From Bacteroidota bacterium (GTDB taxonomy: Bacteria > Bacteroidota > Bacteroidia > Chitinophagales > Chitinophagaceae), in NCBI GenBank assembly GCA_023422565.1, contig JAFAGR010000039.1, positions 1 to 19,745 on the forward strand: 19,745 nucleotides of DNA, given 5' to 3'. Shown in pieces: positions 6,559 to 13,680 of the stretch. The number at the start of each line of letters is the position of its first letter. Within the stretch, counting starts at the first letter, position 1. Position numbers and translations under genes: made by a program. The notes beneath the pieces were generated by a model that was not told where the DNA came from, did no database searches, and saw only the letters and a program-made list of their open reading frames with translations.

Positions 6559-7365
6559 ATGTTGTTCACCTCCCCACCCGCTTCTTTTCCGCCCGCTAAA
6601 AAGATCATTTCCCTGGTTCCCTCCATTTCTGAATTGCTGGAATTTCTGGGCCTGCATGATGAAGTGGTCGGTATTACGAAGTTTTGCGTGCACCCGCCCG
6701 AATGGCAAAGGGAAAAAAGGCGTATTGGTGGAACGAAAAACATTCATGTGGAAGAGATCATTTCATTAAAACCTGATCTCGTGATCGCCAGCCGGGAAGA
6801 GAACGTGAAAGAACAGGTTGACGCGGTAGCCTTGCATTCCCCCGTTTTCCTTACAGACGTGATCACTATTTCCGATGCCTTTGAAATGATAGAAAATGTC
6901 GGCCGGCTAACGGGAACGCATGATCGCGCAAAAGAACTTGTTCGGCAGATAAAGGAATCATTTCAGTTGATCCAACCCAGCCCAGGGCGGGCAAGCGATT
7001 CAACATCAAGCATCCAAACTTTCTCCATTCCAGCTATCTACCTTATCTGGAAAGATCCCTACATGAGTGTTGGCGGAGATACCTTCATCAGCCACATGAT
7101 GGAGGCTGCAGGCCTTCCTAATGTGCTTGCCAGGCGAAACCGTTACCCCGAAATTTCTGTAGAGGAGATGAAAGTTTCAAGTGCGGAAGTGATCATGCTT
7201 TCTTCAGAACCATATCCATTCAAAGATTCGCATGTAACGGAATTATCGGCCTTACTGCCTGATAAAAAAATAATACTTGTAGATGGGGAAATGTTCAGCT
7301 GGTACGGAAGCAGGATGCTTTATGCGGCGGAGTATTTTGGAGTTATTAGAAAATCATTACAATAA
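6559..7365 (+). CDS. BtuF-like helical-backbone metal receptor (ABC substrate-binding family), no signal peptide
   Basis: 268 residues from ATG 6559. The sequence opens with KKIISLVPSISELLEFLGL and continues with VVGITKFCVHPPEW, a GGTKN turn and IISLKPDLVIAS, the characteristic start of the periplasmic-binding-protein type III (BtuF/FecB) fold that binds cobalamin, haem or siderophores. A second lobe follows after a helical backbone (DPYMSVGGDTFISHMMEAAG). Members are normally exported, but only about ten residues precede the fold and they are Pro-rich, not a signal peptide. No permease or ATPase lies beside it. It may work in the cytoplasm, or its ligand-transport role may be lost. The TTG at 6550 would add only three residues and lies within the -7 element. 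Confidence 0.82.
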   Translation: MLFTSPPASFPPAKKIISLVPSISELLEFLGLHDEVVGITKFCVHPPEWQREKRRIGGTKNIHVEEIISLKPDLVIASREENVKEQVDAVALHSPVFLTDVITISDAFEMIENVGRLTGTHDRAKELVRQIKESFQLIQPSPGRASDSTSSIQTFSIPAIYLIWKDPYMSVGGDTFISHMMEAAGLPNVLARRNRYPEISVEEMKVSSAEVIMLSSEPYPFKDSHVTELSALLPDKKIILVDGEMFSWYGSRMLYAAEYFGVIRKSLQ

Positions 7366-7372
7366 TTGGATG

Positions 7373-7480
7373 TGCAGATGTGCAGATAGGAAAATGTGCA
7401 AATTTCCTTTCTTCAGCGTATTGAGAACAATTCTGAAAACAACTCAATCTGCACATTAGCACATCTGCAAATATTTACAT
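7373..7480. repeat. Inverted short-period ATGTGCAGATGTGC repeat
   Basis: GATGTGCAGATGTGCAGAT at the left is partly complementary to CTGCACATTAGCACATCTGC at the right, about 50 bp apart. An AAATGTGCAAATTTCC phrase lies between them. The block fills the gap between the metal-receptor and aldolase genes, and may act as a weak terminator or be a dispersed repeat. Confidence 0.6.
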
Positions 7481-7517
7481 TGTGTTCCTTCCTCTCACGC
7501 CCGTCAATCAAAACACC

Positions 7518-7525
7518 TATTTTTG
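7518..7525 (+). promoter_or_regulatory. -7 element of the aldolase gene
   Basis: TATTTTTG matches TAnnTTTG and lies 19 bp before the ATG at 7544, giving a leader of about 14 nt. The -33 element is not evident. Confidence 0.55.
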
Positions 7526-7543
7526 CAAAAAATTTTCAAAACT

Positions 7544-8599
7544 ATGGCTGCCAGTAAAATTGCAGGATTGTTAGGCGAGAATGCCGAAAAATTGTTGAAC
7601 CATGAATGTAAGACGATTCCAAAATCGCAACTTCATTTACCGGGACCGAACCATTTGGATGGCTGGAGAGACAGTAACCGGAACAACCAAACCCTCAGAA
7701 GTTTGCACGCAATGCTTAACCACGGAAGGCTTGCCGGCACTGGTTATGTGTCAATACTGCCGGTTGACCAGGGCGTAGAACACAGCGCAGGCGCATCTTT
7801 CGCCCCAAATCCAATGTATTTCGATCCTGAAAATATAGTGAAACTGGCCATCGAAGCGGGTTGCAATGCTGTAGCTTCCACTTATGGCGTTTTGGGCAGC
7901 ATCAGCCGTAAATACGCGCACAAAATTCCGATGATGGTGAAGATAAACCACAACGAATTTTTGAGCTATCCCAATAAATTCGACCAGGTGCTCTTCGGGC
8001 AGGTAAAAGATGCCTGGAATATGGGCGCGGTATCAGTAGGCGCTACTATTTACTGGGGAAGCCACGAAAGCGGCCGCCAGCTTCAGGAAATTGCCAATGC
8101 ATTCGAACTTGCACACGAATTAGGTATGGCCACTGTGCTTTGGTGCTATGTGCGTAACAACGCCTTTAAAGTAGATGGAGTTGATTATAGCGCTGCAGCA
8201 GATTTCACAGGTCAGGCTAATCACCTTGGTGTAACTATCCAGGCGGATATCATCAAACAAAAACTTCCGACAAATAACGGCGGGTACCTGGCCACAAAAC
8301 ACGGAAAAACCAGTAAACTGGTTTACGAAAAACTAACCACTGATCATCCGATCGACCTTGCCCGCTACCAGGTGGCAAATTGCTATATGGGCCGTGTAGG
8401 ATTGATTAACAGCGGCGGCGAAAGCATGGGTGCAACCGATCTTGCAGAAGCGGTGACCACGGCAGTTGTAAACAAACGCGCGGGCGGTATGGGCCTTATC
8501 AGCGGACGTAAAGCCTTCCAAAAACCAATGAATGAAGGAATTGAATTGCTGAATACCATCCAGGATGTGTATCTGGACAGCTCAATCACCGTTGCATAA
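7544..8599 (+). CDS. fbaB: Class I fructose-bisphosphate aldolase, DhnA/FbaB type
   Basis: 351 residues from ATG 7544; a TTG at 7523 is inside the -7 element and was rejected. The enzyme cleaves fructose 1,6-bisphosphate to dihydroxyacetone phosphate and glyceraldehyde 3-phosphate through a Schiff base, without metal, in glycolysis and gluconeogenesis. Family marks are ILPVDQGVEHSAGASF (residues 71-86, phosphate-binding and catalytic Asp), GCNAVASTYGVLG, MMVKINHNEFLSY near 130 and ADIIKQKLP with Lys238, which sits where the Schiff-base lysine of FbaB enzymes lies (alignment from memory). The late NSGG and GLISGRKAF motifs match the C-terminal phosphate-binding strands. It is monocistronic, with its own terminator. 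Family is certain; the gene symbol is by family. Confidence 0.93.
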   Translation: MAASKIAGLLGENAEKLLNHECKTIPKSQLHLPGPNHLDGWRDSNRNNQTLRSLHAMLNHGRLAGTGYVSILPVDQGVEHSAGASFAPNPMYFDPENIVKLAIEAGCNAVASTYGVLGSISRKYAHKIPMMVKINHNEFLSYPNKFDQVLFGQVKDAWNMGAVSVGATIYWGSHESGRQLQEIANAFELAHELGMATVLWCYVRNNAFKVDGVDYSAAADFTGQANHLGVTIQADIIKQKLPTNNGGYLATKHGKTSKLVYEKLTTDHPIDLARYQVANCYMGRVGLINSGGESMGATDLAEAVTTAVVNKRAGGMGLISGRKAFQKPMNEGIELLNTIQDVYLDSSITVA

Positions 8600-8617
8600 T
8601 CAACAAACTCAACAAAA

Positions 8618-8651
8618 AGCCGGCAAGTAAAAATTGCCGGCTCACTTTTTT
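8618..8651 (+). terminator. Intrinsic terminator after the aldolase gene
   Basis: AGCCGGCAA (8618-8626) and TTGCCGGCT (8634-8642) form a perfect 9-bp stem with a 7-nt loop, followed within 3 nt by a run of six T. Confidence 0.92.
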
Positions 8652-8678
8652 GAAGAAAAGCAAAACGCCCTAACTTTA
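8650..8678 (+). promoter_or_regulatory. Promoter of accD
   Basis: TTG (8650-8652), an 18-nt spacer and TAACTTTA (8671-8678, one mismatch from TAnnTTTG). The element overlaps the T-tract of the aldolase terminator. Transcription would begin within a few bases of the ATG at 8683, so the leader is minimal. Confidence 0.6.
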
Positions 8679-8682
8679 AAGG

Positions 8683-9597
8683 ATGATAAAAGAAGAAGAG
8701 GATTTTTCAGCTAATCTTACCGGCGACGACAGCACGGCCGAAGAAGCGAAGCAGAGTTGGTTCAAACGAATGAAAAAAGGCATCCTCACTTCCACAAAAG
8801 ATAAGAAGGATGCTCCGGAAGGCCTTTGGTCGAAATGCCCGAATTGCAAATACACCTGTACAATATCTGAACTTGCCGAGAGCAAATACGTTTGCCCCAA
8901 ATGCGAATACCATCACCGTATTGGCAGCGATGAATATTTTTCCATCATTTTTGATGATAACGAGTTCACCGAATTGTTTGGAAATATCCGTTCAAAAGAT
9001 AAGCTCGGCTTTGTTGACCTGAAGCCTTATGGCAAACGGCTCGAAGAAACTTATGGCAAAACCGATATTCACGATTCCATTACCGTAGCGCACGGCCTTG
9101 TGCATGGGCACGACCTGGTAGTTGCCTGTATGGATTTTGAATTCATCGGGGGAAGCCTTGGAAGTGTGATGGGTGAAAAGATCAGCCGCGCCTGTGATTA
9201 TTGCATTGAAAAGAAAGTTCCTTTCATGATCATCAACAAAAGCGGTGGTGCAAGAATGATGGAATCTGCATTTTCATTGATGCAACTGGCTAAGACATCC
9301 GGAAAACTCACTTTACTGAGTGATGCGAAAATTCCCTACATATCCCTGTGTACGGATCCCACCTTTGGAGGTACTACAGCTTCATTCGCGATGCTTGGTG
9401 ATATCATTATCGGTGAACCCGGTGCCCTTATTGGTTTTGCAGGGCCAAGGGTAATTAAAGAAACGATCAAAAAAGATCTGCCCGAAGGGTTTCAGCGCAG
9501 CGAGTTTTTATTGGAACATGGCTTCCTTGATTTTATTGTAGGCAGAAAGGAATTGAAAGACAAACTCGCCAACCTGTTATTACTTTTTAAGGGTTGA
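8683..9597 (+). CDS. accD: Acetyl-CoA carboxylase carboxyltransferase subunit beta
   Basis: 304 residues. AccD with AccA transfers the carboxyl group from biotin to acetyl-CoA to make malonyl-CoA, the first step of fatty acid synthesis. An acidic N-terminal leader of about 25 residues precedes the zinc ribbon with Cys52, Cys55, Cys71 and Cys74 (CPNC and CPKC pairs). The carboxyltransferase crotonase-like fold follows, with GSLGSVMGEK, KSGGARMMES near residue 190, a DPTFGGTTASFAMLGD segment and IIGEPGALIGFAGPRVI. The C-terminal EFLLEHGFLDFIV is typical. The last 18 bp overlap the 3' end of the convergent permease gene. No accA is in the window. Confidence 0.96.
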   Translation: MIKEEEDFSANLTGDDSTAEEAKQSWFKRMKKGILTSTKDKKDAPEGLWSKCPNCKYTCTISELAESKYVCPKCEYHHRIGSDEYFSIIFDDNEFTELFGNIRSKDKLGFVDLKPYGKRLEETYGKTDIHDSITVAHGLVHGHDLVVACMDFEFIGGSLGSVMGEKISRACDYCIEKKVPFMIINKSGGARMMESAFSLMQLAKTSGKLTLLSDAKIPYISLCTDPTFGGTTASFAMLGDIIIGEPGALIGFAGPRVIKETIKKDLPEGFQRSEFLLEHGFLDFIVGRKELKDKLANLLLLFKG

Positions 9598-10662
9598 CCG
9601 CCCTCTCCTTTTTCTCGGTTCGATGCGCTCTCCTATCAGCATTCCATAAGGCTGAAGGGGTTCGATGTGATCAAATATGATCTTTAAAATACCCAGTAGC
9701 GGAAGTGCGAGCACCATCCCCGGAATCCCCCAAACCAGTTCGGCGGCTACGAGTGATACGATCGTAAAAAGCGGGTTGATGTTTACTTTCGAACCTACTA
9801 CAAGGGGCTCCAGTAAATAAGTTTGAATGAACTGTACGAGCATATAGGTGGCAAGTATCAATAGCAATTGGGTTGAAGATGCGCCCTGGCTTGCGCTGAA
9901 AAGTAGCGTGAGGGCTGTGCCGGTAAGGTTTCCCACGAAGGGAACAATTTCAAGCAGCCCGCAAAGGACCGCGAAGAACACGGCATACTTCACGCCGATC
10001 AGGGAAAATCCGATGCCGTACATCACCCACAAACTTGCGATCATCATCGCCATTCCGGTAAGATACTGCTGACTCACTTTGGCGGAATCATGAATGATAT
10101 TCTCTGCTTTTTTCTTGTCTTCATTGTGCGACAGCCTTAGCACGAAAGTTTTTAAATGGGTTCTGAAATACAGGAACAGGAAAATGTAAACCAACACAAG
10201 AATGAAGTCGACAATGAAAGACGTAATAAAGCTAACCACGCCCACTACCTTGCCGCCAGCTCCCGAAGCTCCGGATTCGGCCTGCATGCTGATCAGTTCA
10301 TCCTGCTTCTTTACAGATAAACCGATCTTTTTACTGATGAAATTCTGAACGTTTTCGGTCAGAGTTTTTATTTGCCGCTCCAGTTTAGCGGTATCGGCCT
10401 CAAAATTCCCCATTTGCCAGGTTAGCAGGTAGATCATTCCTCCCAAAACCAGCAGGAATATCAGAAGGCAGAAAATAATAGCGAGTACATGTGGTATACC
10501 TTTGCTTTGAAACCATTTTACAAGCGGCAAAAACAGCATCGCCAGCAACATTCCTATCATCACAGGTGCGAGAAATTCACGTGAGTAGTATAATCCGGCA
10601 ATGATCAGCCCGAACAAGGCAAGTATTAGCACCGTTCTTTGCAACACACTCTCCTGCTTCAT
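9580..10662 (-). CDS. AI-2E family transporter (PerM-like permease)
   Basis: 360 residues with about seven to eight predicted membrane spans. A pair of helices at the N-terminus (FGLIIAGLYY and MIGMLLAMLFLPLVKWF) precedes a third span, a soluble stretch with TLTENVQNFISKKIG, further spans from about residue 145 and the family signature LLEIVPFVGNLTGTALTLLF. The end, LVWGIPGMVLALPLLGILKIIFDHI, also fits the family. Members export autoinducer-2 in some bacteria, act as Na+/H+ antiporters in others, and are mostly uncharacterised, so no substrate is assigned. The basic tail EPRKRRGRSTLKK overlaps accD tail to tail. It is divergent from smpB. Confidence 0.9.
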   Translation of the reverse strand: MKQESVLQRTVLILALFGLIIAGLYYSREFLAPVMIGMLLAMLFLPLVKWFQSKGIPHVLAIIFCLLIFLLVLGGMIYLLTWQMGNFEADTAKLERQIKTLTENVQNFISKKIGLSVKKQDELISMQAESGASGAGGKVVGVVSFITSFIVDFILVLVYIFLFLYFRTHLKTFVLRLSHNEDKKKAENIIHDSAKVSQQYLTGMAMMIASLWVMYGIGFSLIGVKYAVFFAVLCGLLEIVPFVGNLTGTALTLLFSASQGASSTQLLLILATYMLVQFIQTYLLEPLVVGSKVNINPLFTIVSLVAAELVWGIPGMVLALPLLGILKIIFDHIEPLQPYGMLIGERIEPRKRRGRSTLKK

Positions 10663-10703
10663 AAGTTTAGTATTTCGATAAAGGGTTCTGTCGTTTTAAA
10701 ATC

Positions 10704-10711
10704 TATTTTTG
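10704..10711 (+). promoter_or_regulatory. -7 element of smpB
   Basis: TATTTTTG matches TAnnTTTG exactly and lies 20 bp before the TTG start at 10732. It argues against starts further upstream, such as 10639, which would be inside the divergent permease gene. Confidence 0.6.
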
Positions 10712-10731
10712 CCGTTATACAAAATACAGCA

Positions 10732-11169
10732 TTGGAGATCAATAACCGAAAAGCGTACCACGATTATTTTTTTGAAGACAAATACATTGCAGGCATGGTG
10801 CTGCAGGGCACTGAAATTAAATCCCTTCGGGCCGGCAAGGCCAGCTTTAACGATAGCTATTGCCTTTTTCACAAGGGCGAATTATTTGTAAAGAACCTCC
10901 ATATATCAGAGTATGCCTTCGGTACTTATACCAACCATGAGCCGATGCAGGAAAGAAAGCTGCTCTTAAATAAAAGGGAATTGAGAAAGCTGGAGGCCAA
11001 AACAAAAGAGAAAGGTTATTCAATTATCCCCCTTCGTATATTCCTTGCCGATAGTGGCTATTTCAAGTTAGAGATCGGCCTCGGAAAAGGAAAAAAAGAA
11101 TACGATAAACGCAACACGATAAAGGAAAGAGAGGCGAGCAGGGAAGTGAAGAGGAAATATAGTTTGTAG
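10732..11169 (+). CDS. smpB: SsrA-binding protein SmpB
   Basis: 145 residues from TTG 10732. SmpB binds tmRNA and delivers it to stalled ribosomes for trans-translation. The start EINNRKAYHDYFFEDKYIAG is the family N-terminus, then GTEIKSLRAGKASFNDSYC and the beta-barrel core. The basic tail KKEYDKRNTIKEREASREVK is the helix that mimics mRNA in the decoding centre. An in-frame extension to 10639 exists, but it overlaps the permease gene and precedes the -7 element, so TTG is preferred. No Shine-Dalgarno sequence is seen. tmRNA itself is not in the window. Confidence 0.93.
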   Translation: MEINNRKAYHDYFFEDKYIAGMVLQGTEIKSLRAGKASFNDSYCLFHKGELFVKNLHISEYAFGTYTNHEPMQERKLLLNKRELRKLEAKTKEKGYSIIPLRIFLADSGYFKLEIGLGKGKKEYDKRNTIKEREASREVKRKYSL

Positions 11170-11170
11170 A

Positions 11171-11190
11171 AGCCACAATAAATTGCGGCT
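11171..11190 (+). terminator. Possible weak terminator after smpB
   Basis: AGCCACAATAAATTGCGGCT folds as AGCC/GGCT plus CAAT/ATTG around one A-C mismatch. There is no T-tract on the plus strand, so this is tentative. Confidence 0.3.
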
Positions 11191-11198
11191 GTACAAAA

Positions 11199-11295
11199 AT
11201 CGTACATCGTACATCGCCCGCCTGAATGACGAAATCGGGCAGGTACATCGTAAATCGTACGTTGTAAATCGTACGTCGTAAATCGTACATCGCCT
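11199..11295. repeat. CGTACATC/CGTAAATC degenerate repeat block
   Basis: About ten units resembling CGTACATCGTAAATCGTACG fill the gap between smpB and the convergent serine dehydratase gene. They are interrupted by a CCCG...CGGG dyad (about 11217-11239). The same vocabulary occurs at 3309-3341 and, reversed, at 15523-15556. Short ORFs crossing it are low-complexity artefacts. Confidence 0.75.
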
Positions 11296-11297
11296 TG

Positions 11298-12725
11298 TCA
11301 GCATTCGCTAAGGCTTAGCGGCACATTCACGGCAAGTCCGCCATCGGCAGTTTCTTTGTATTTGCTGTTCATATCAAGAGCGGTATCCCACATCGTTTTT
11401 ATCACGCCATCCAAACTCACGCGCGCAAAATCGGGCGTGCTTTGTAAGGCAAGCTGGCTGGCTGTTATGGCCTTTATAGCTCCCATGGTATTTCTTTCAA
11501 TGCAGGGAATTTGAACAAGCCCGGCGATCGGGTCGCATGTCATGCCGAGATGATGCTCCATTGCGATCTCCGCTGCCATCATCGCCTGCCTTTGCGTTCC
11601 GCCAAGGCATTCGGTAAGTGCCGCCGCAGCCATTGCGCTGCTCACTCCTATTTCAGCCTGGCATCCGCCCATTGCCGCAGAGATCGTTGCGCCTTTTTTA
11701 AAAATGCTTCCTACTTCAGAAGCTGTCATAAGAAACTGCAGGATCTTTTCTTCGGAAGGATTTTTTTCAGCGAAAAGATGGTAGTAATGCAGCACCGCGG
11801 GAATCACGCCTGCGGCACCGTTAGTAGGGGCCGTAACCACTCTTCCGAAAGAGGCGTTCTCTTCGTTAACCGCCAGGGCAAAGCAGCTTACCCAATCCAG
11901 AATATATTTAAAGTCATTCCCACCTTCACGGATGCGGCTCAGCCACTGTTCATAACCGTTATACGTACCCGAAATCAGCTTTCTATTCAGTGTGGCGGCT
12001 CTTCGCTTCACCTGCAGCCCGCCCGGAAGATATCCATCAGTATGGCAGCCGCGGTAAATGCATTCTTTCATCACCTCCCAGATCTTTAATAAACCTTGTT
12101 TGGTGTCTTCTGCACTTCTCCATGCTAATTCATTTTCCGCTACGATCTCAGAAATGTTCATCCCCGTTTTGCGAACCCAGTGCAAAAGATCATCCGCTGT
12201 GTTCACCGGGAAAGGGAGTTCAAGGTTTTTGGATCCACCACTCACCTCTCCTTCACGATGAATGAAGCCGCCGCCGATGGAATAATATGTACTGGCTTCT
12301 TCTGCACCGTCATCAAATTTTACCAGGAAGGTGAGCGCATTGGGATGATAAGGGAGAGATTCTGTGTAGAGAAAAACAATATCCTTTTTCGGCTCAAATG
12401 CTATTTCATGCCTGCCGGCAAGTTGCAGCCTGCCGGTATTTAAAATGCCGCTGATCTTCTCATTGATCTTGTCAACCGCAAAAGTTACAGGGTCATCTCC
12501 GCTTAAGCCAAGTTGCACCGCAATATCGGTTCCGTGGCCCACGCCGGTTTTAGCGAGGGATCCGTACAGCAACACCTGAAGTTGTTTTACTTTTTCAAGT
12601 TTCCCTGAATTTTCAAGTATGGAAAGCAAAGACAATCCCGCGCGCCATGGGCCAAGCGTGTGGCTGCTGCTGGGCCCCACGCCAATTTTGAACATGTCGA
12701 AAACGGATATCGATTCCTGGCTCAA
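11298..12725 (-). CDS. sdaA: L-serine ammonia-lyase, single-chain iron-sulfur type
   Basis: 475 residues, the usual length of the one-chain form. It deaminates L-serine to pyruvate and ammonia using a 4Fe-4S cluster. The N-terminal beta domain begins SVFDMFKIGVGPSSSHTLGP, the family signature. The catalytic domain has APTNGAAGVIPAVLHYY, a GGCQAEIGVSSA loop (Cys355), MTCDPIAGLVQIPCIERN (Cys397 and Cys408) and ends in Cys475, a residue that often caps the active site in this family. The three internal cysteines are the expected cluster ligands. Translation probably starts at TTG (12723-12725), since the family has about ten residues before the first ATG (FDM). It is the last gene of a minus-strand group with the FKBP gene 29 bp upstream. 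Confidence 0.95.
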   Translation of the reverse strand: MSQESISVFDMFKIGVGPSSSHTLGPWRAGLSLLSILENSGKLEKVKQLQVLLYGSLAKTGVGHGTDIAVQLGLSGDDPVTFAVDKINEKISGILNTGRLQLAGRHEIAFEPKKDIVFLYTESLPYHPNALTFLVKFDDGAEEASTYYSIGGGFIHREGEVSGGSKNLELPFPVNTADDLLHWVRKTGMNISEIVAENELAWRSAEDTKQGLLKIWEVMKECIYRGCHTDGYLPGGLQVKRRAATLNRKLISGTYNGYEQWLSRIREGGNDFKYILDWVSCFALAVNEENASFGRVVTAPTNGAAGVIPAVLHYYHLFAEKNPSEEKILQFLMTASEVGSIFKKGATISAAMGGCQAEIGVSSAMAAAALTECLGGTQRQAMMAAEIAMEHHLGMTCDPIAGLVQIPCIERNTMGAIKAITASQLALQSTPDFARVSLDGVIKTMWDTALDMNSKYKETADGGLAVNVPLSLSEC

Positions 12726-12754
12726 GAGAATAAATTGATCTGATCATTTATGGT

Positions 12755-13261
12755 TTACTGCACATCCACTAACTCAAACTCAAATTTGAGGTAGGAATTG
12801 GGGGGTATTACGGTATCTCCCGCCTGGTTCAAAATAACGCGTTCCTCATAGGCTAATGAGGGCGGAATATAAAGGTCGATCTTTCCTCCTTTTTTAATCA
12901 GCTGTAAGCCTTTTTGCGCTCCCGGAATCAATCCTCCCAATACAGTGGAGTAACCGTTTAGGTTCTGATCAAAAGGCTGATTTGTTTCCATCAACCGCCC
13001 GGTATATTTAAGAAACACCGTTGAGCAAATCGCAGGACGTGCGGCTGATCCGGAATCGTGAATAACATAATACAACCCGGATGCATGTTGCGTTGCGGGG
13101 ATGGAGTTTGACGAAACAAAATTCTGGAGATAGGCGATTTCCGGACTTGTCGCCGTTTTGTCTGATTCAACAAGGTTACAATCAGAGCCTTCCTTCTTGC
13201 AGGAAACAAGCGCTACAACCGCAATTGCGAAAATTGAAAATAGTTTCTTCATAGTTTTCAT
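12755..13261 (-). CDS. FKBP-type peptidyl-prolyl isomerase lipoprotein
   Basis: 168 residues. A lipoprotein signal ends in VALVSC with the lipidated cysteine at 21. After a linker, the FKBP domain runs from about residue 75: TVFLKYTGRLMETNQPFDQN, then LGGLIPGAQKGLQLIKKGGK and LYIPPSLAYEERV, ending VIPPNSYLKFEFELVDV. These catalyse proline cis-trans isomerisation and help fold envelope proteins. The GLIPGAQKGLQ and SLAYE motifs fit the family, but the usual PxxSLAYG glycine is replaced by Glu. A second ATG three codons downstream could be the true start. It lies 7 bp after the small membrane protein gene, suggesting co-transcription. Confidence 0.9.
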   Translation of the reverse strand: MKTMKKLFSIFAIAVVALVSCKKEGSDCNLVESDKTATSPEIAYLQNFVSSNSIPATQHASGLYYVIHDSGSAARPAICSTVFLKYTGRLMETNQPFDQNLNGYSTVLGGLIPGAQKGLQLIKKGGKIDLYIPPSLAYEERVILNQAGDTVIPPNSYLKFEFELVDVQ

Positions 13262-13268
13262 TAGGCAA

Positions 13269-13604
13269 CTAAGCGCTGCGCTCTGCTGCCTTCCTTTTAT
13301 GTTTTAATTCTAAATATAACTGCTCATTGGTCTCCCACTTGAAATGCATGCGGAAATAAGAAAAAAACAAGGTGATCAGAAGTACGGCCACAACCACTGC
13401 CACCATGCTGGATGAACGGGTTCCTGAAACCTTGGCGTACCAGTCCGGCAAAAACAAATAGACGCACAGCACGAAAAGTAATATGGGAAGGCTGAATAAC
13501 ATGGCAAAAGGGAGCCCGCCAAGCAATTTTCGTTGGAAAGTGTTCTCCTGCTCCCGTACTTCTTCCCACCGGGCAACAAATTCATTTTCCTGTTTGGTAA
13601 GCAT
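13269..13604 (-). CDS. Small protein with two membrane helices, unknown function
   Basis: 111 residues. A charged N-terminus (KQENEFVARWEEVREQENTF) is followed by two hydrophobic spans, about residues 29-53 (LPFAMLFSLPILLFVLCVYLF) and 66-84 (SMVAVVVAVLLITLFFSYF), and a basic tail that is probably coiled (EQLYLELKHKRKAAE). I do not recognise a family. It is the first gene of a minus-strand run with the FKBP lipoprotein and sdaA. A TAAATTTG -7 element lies directly before the ATG (minus strand, plus coordinates 13609-13616). Confidence 0.8.
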   Translation of the reverse strand: MLTKQENEFVARWEEVREQENTFQRKLLGGLPFAMLFSLPILLFVLCVYLFLPDWYAKVSGTRSSSMVAVVVAVLLITLFFSYFRMHFKWETNEQLYLELKHKRKAAERSA

Positions 13605-13608
13605 CGTA

Positions 13609-13616
13609 CAAATTTA
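13609..13616 (-). promoter_or_regulatory. -7 element for the minus-strand membrane protein-FKBP-sdaA group
   Basis: On the minus strand the sequence reads TAAATTTG, an exact TAnnTTTG match 4 bp before the start codon, so the mRNA would be nearly leaderless. Confidence 0.5.
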
Positions 13617-13657
13617 CGCCAATTGAACCATCACTTTTTTATTTTATCAATTACTTG

Positions 13658-13665
13658 TAGGTTTG
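13658..13665 (+). promoter_or_regulatory. -7 element of the HU/SPOR gene
   Basis: TAGGTTTG is an exact TAnnTTTG match ending 15 bp before the ATG at 13681. It is divergent from the minus-strand promoter 42 bp away. Confidence 0.5.
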
Positions 13666-13680
13666 TAACAATCATATACT

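Noticed and set aside
11063..11304. Minus-strand ORFs of 75-78 codons after smpB
   Set aside because: They translate the CGTACATC repeat block into repeated Tyr-Asp-Val-Arg phrases and are low-complexity artefacts.
11511..12089. 192-codon plus-strand ORF opposite sdaA
   Set aside because: It is a shadow of a clearly recognised gene on the other strand and is Cys/His-rich without domain features.
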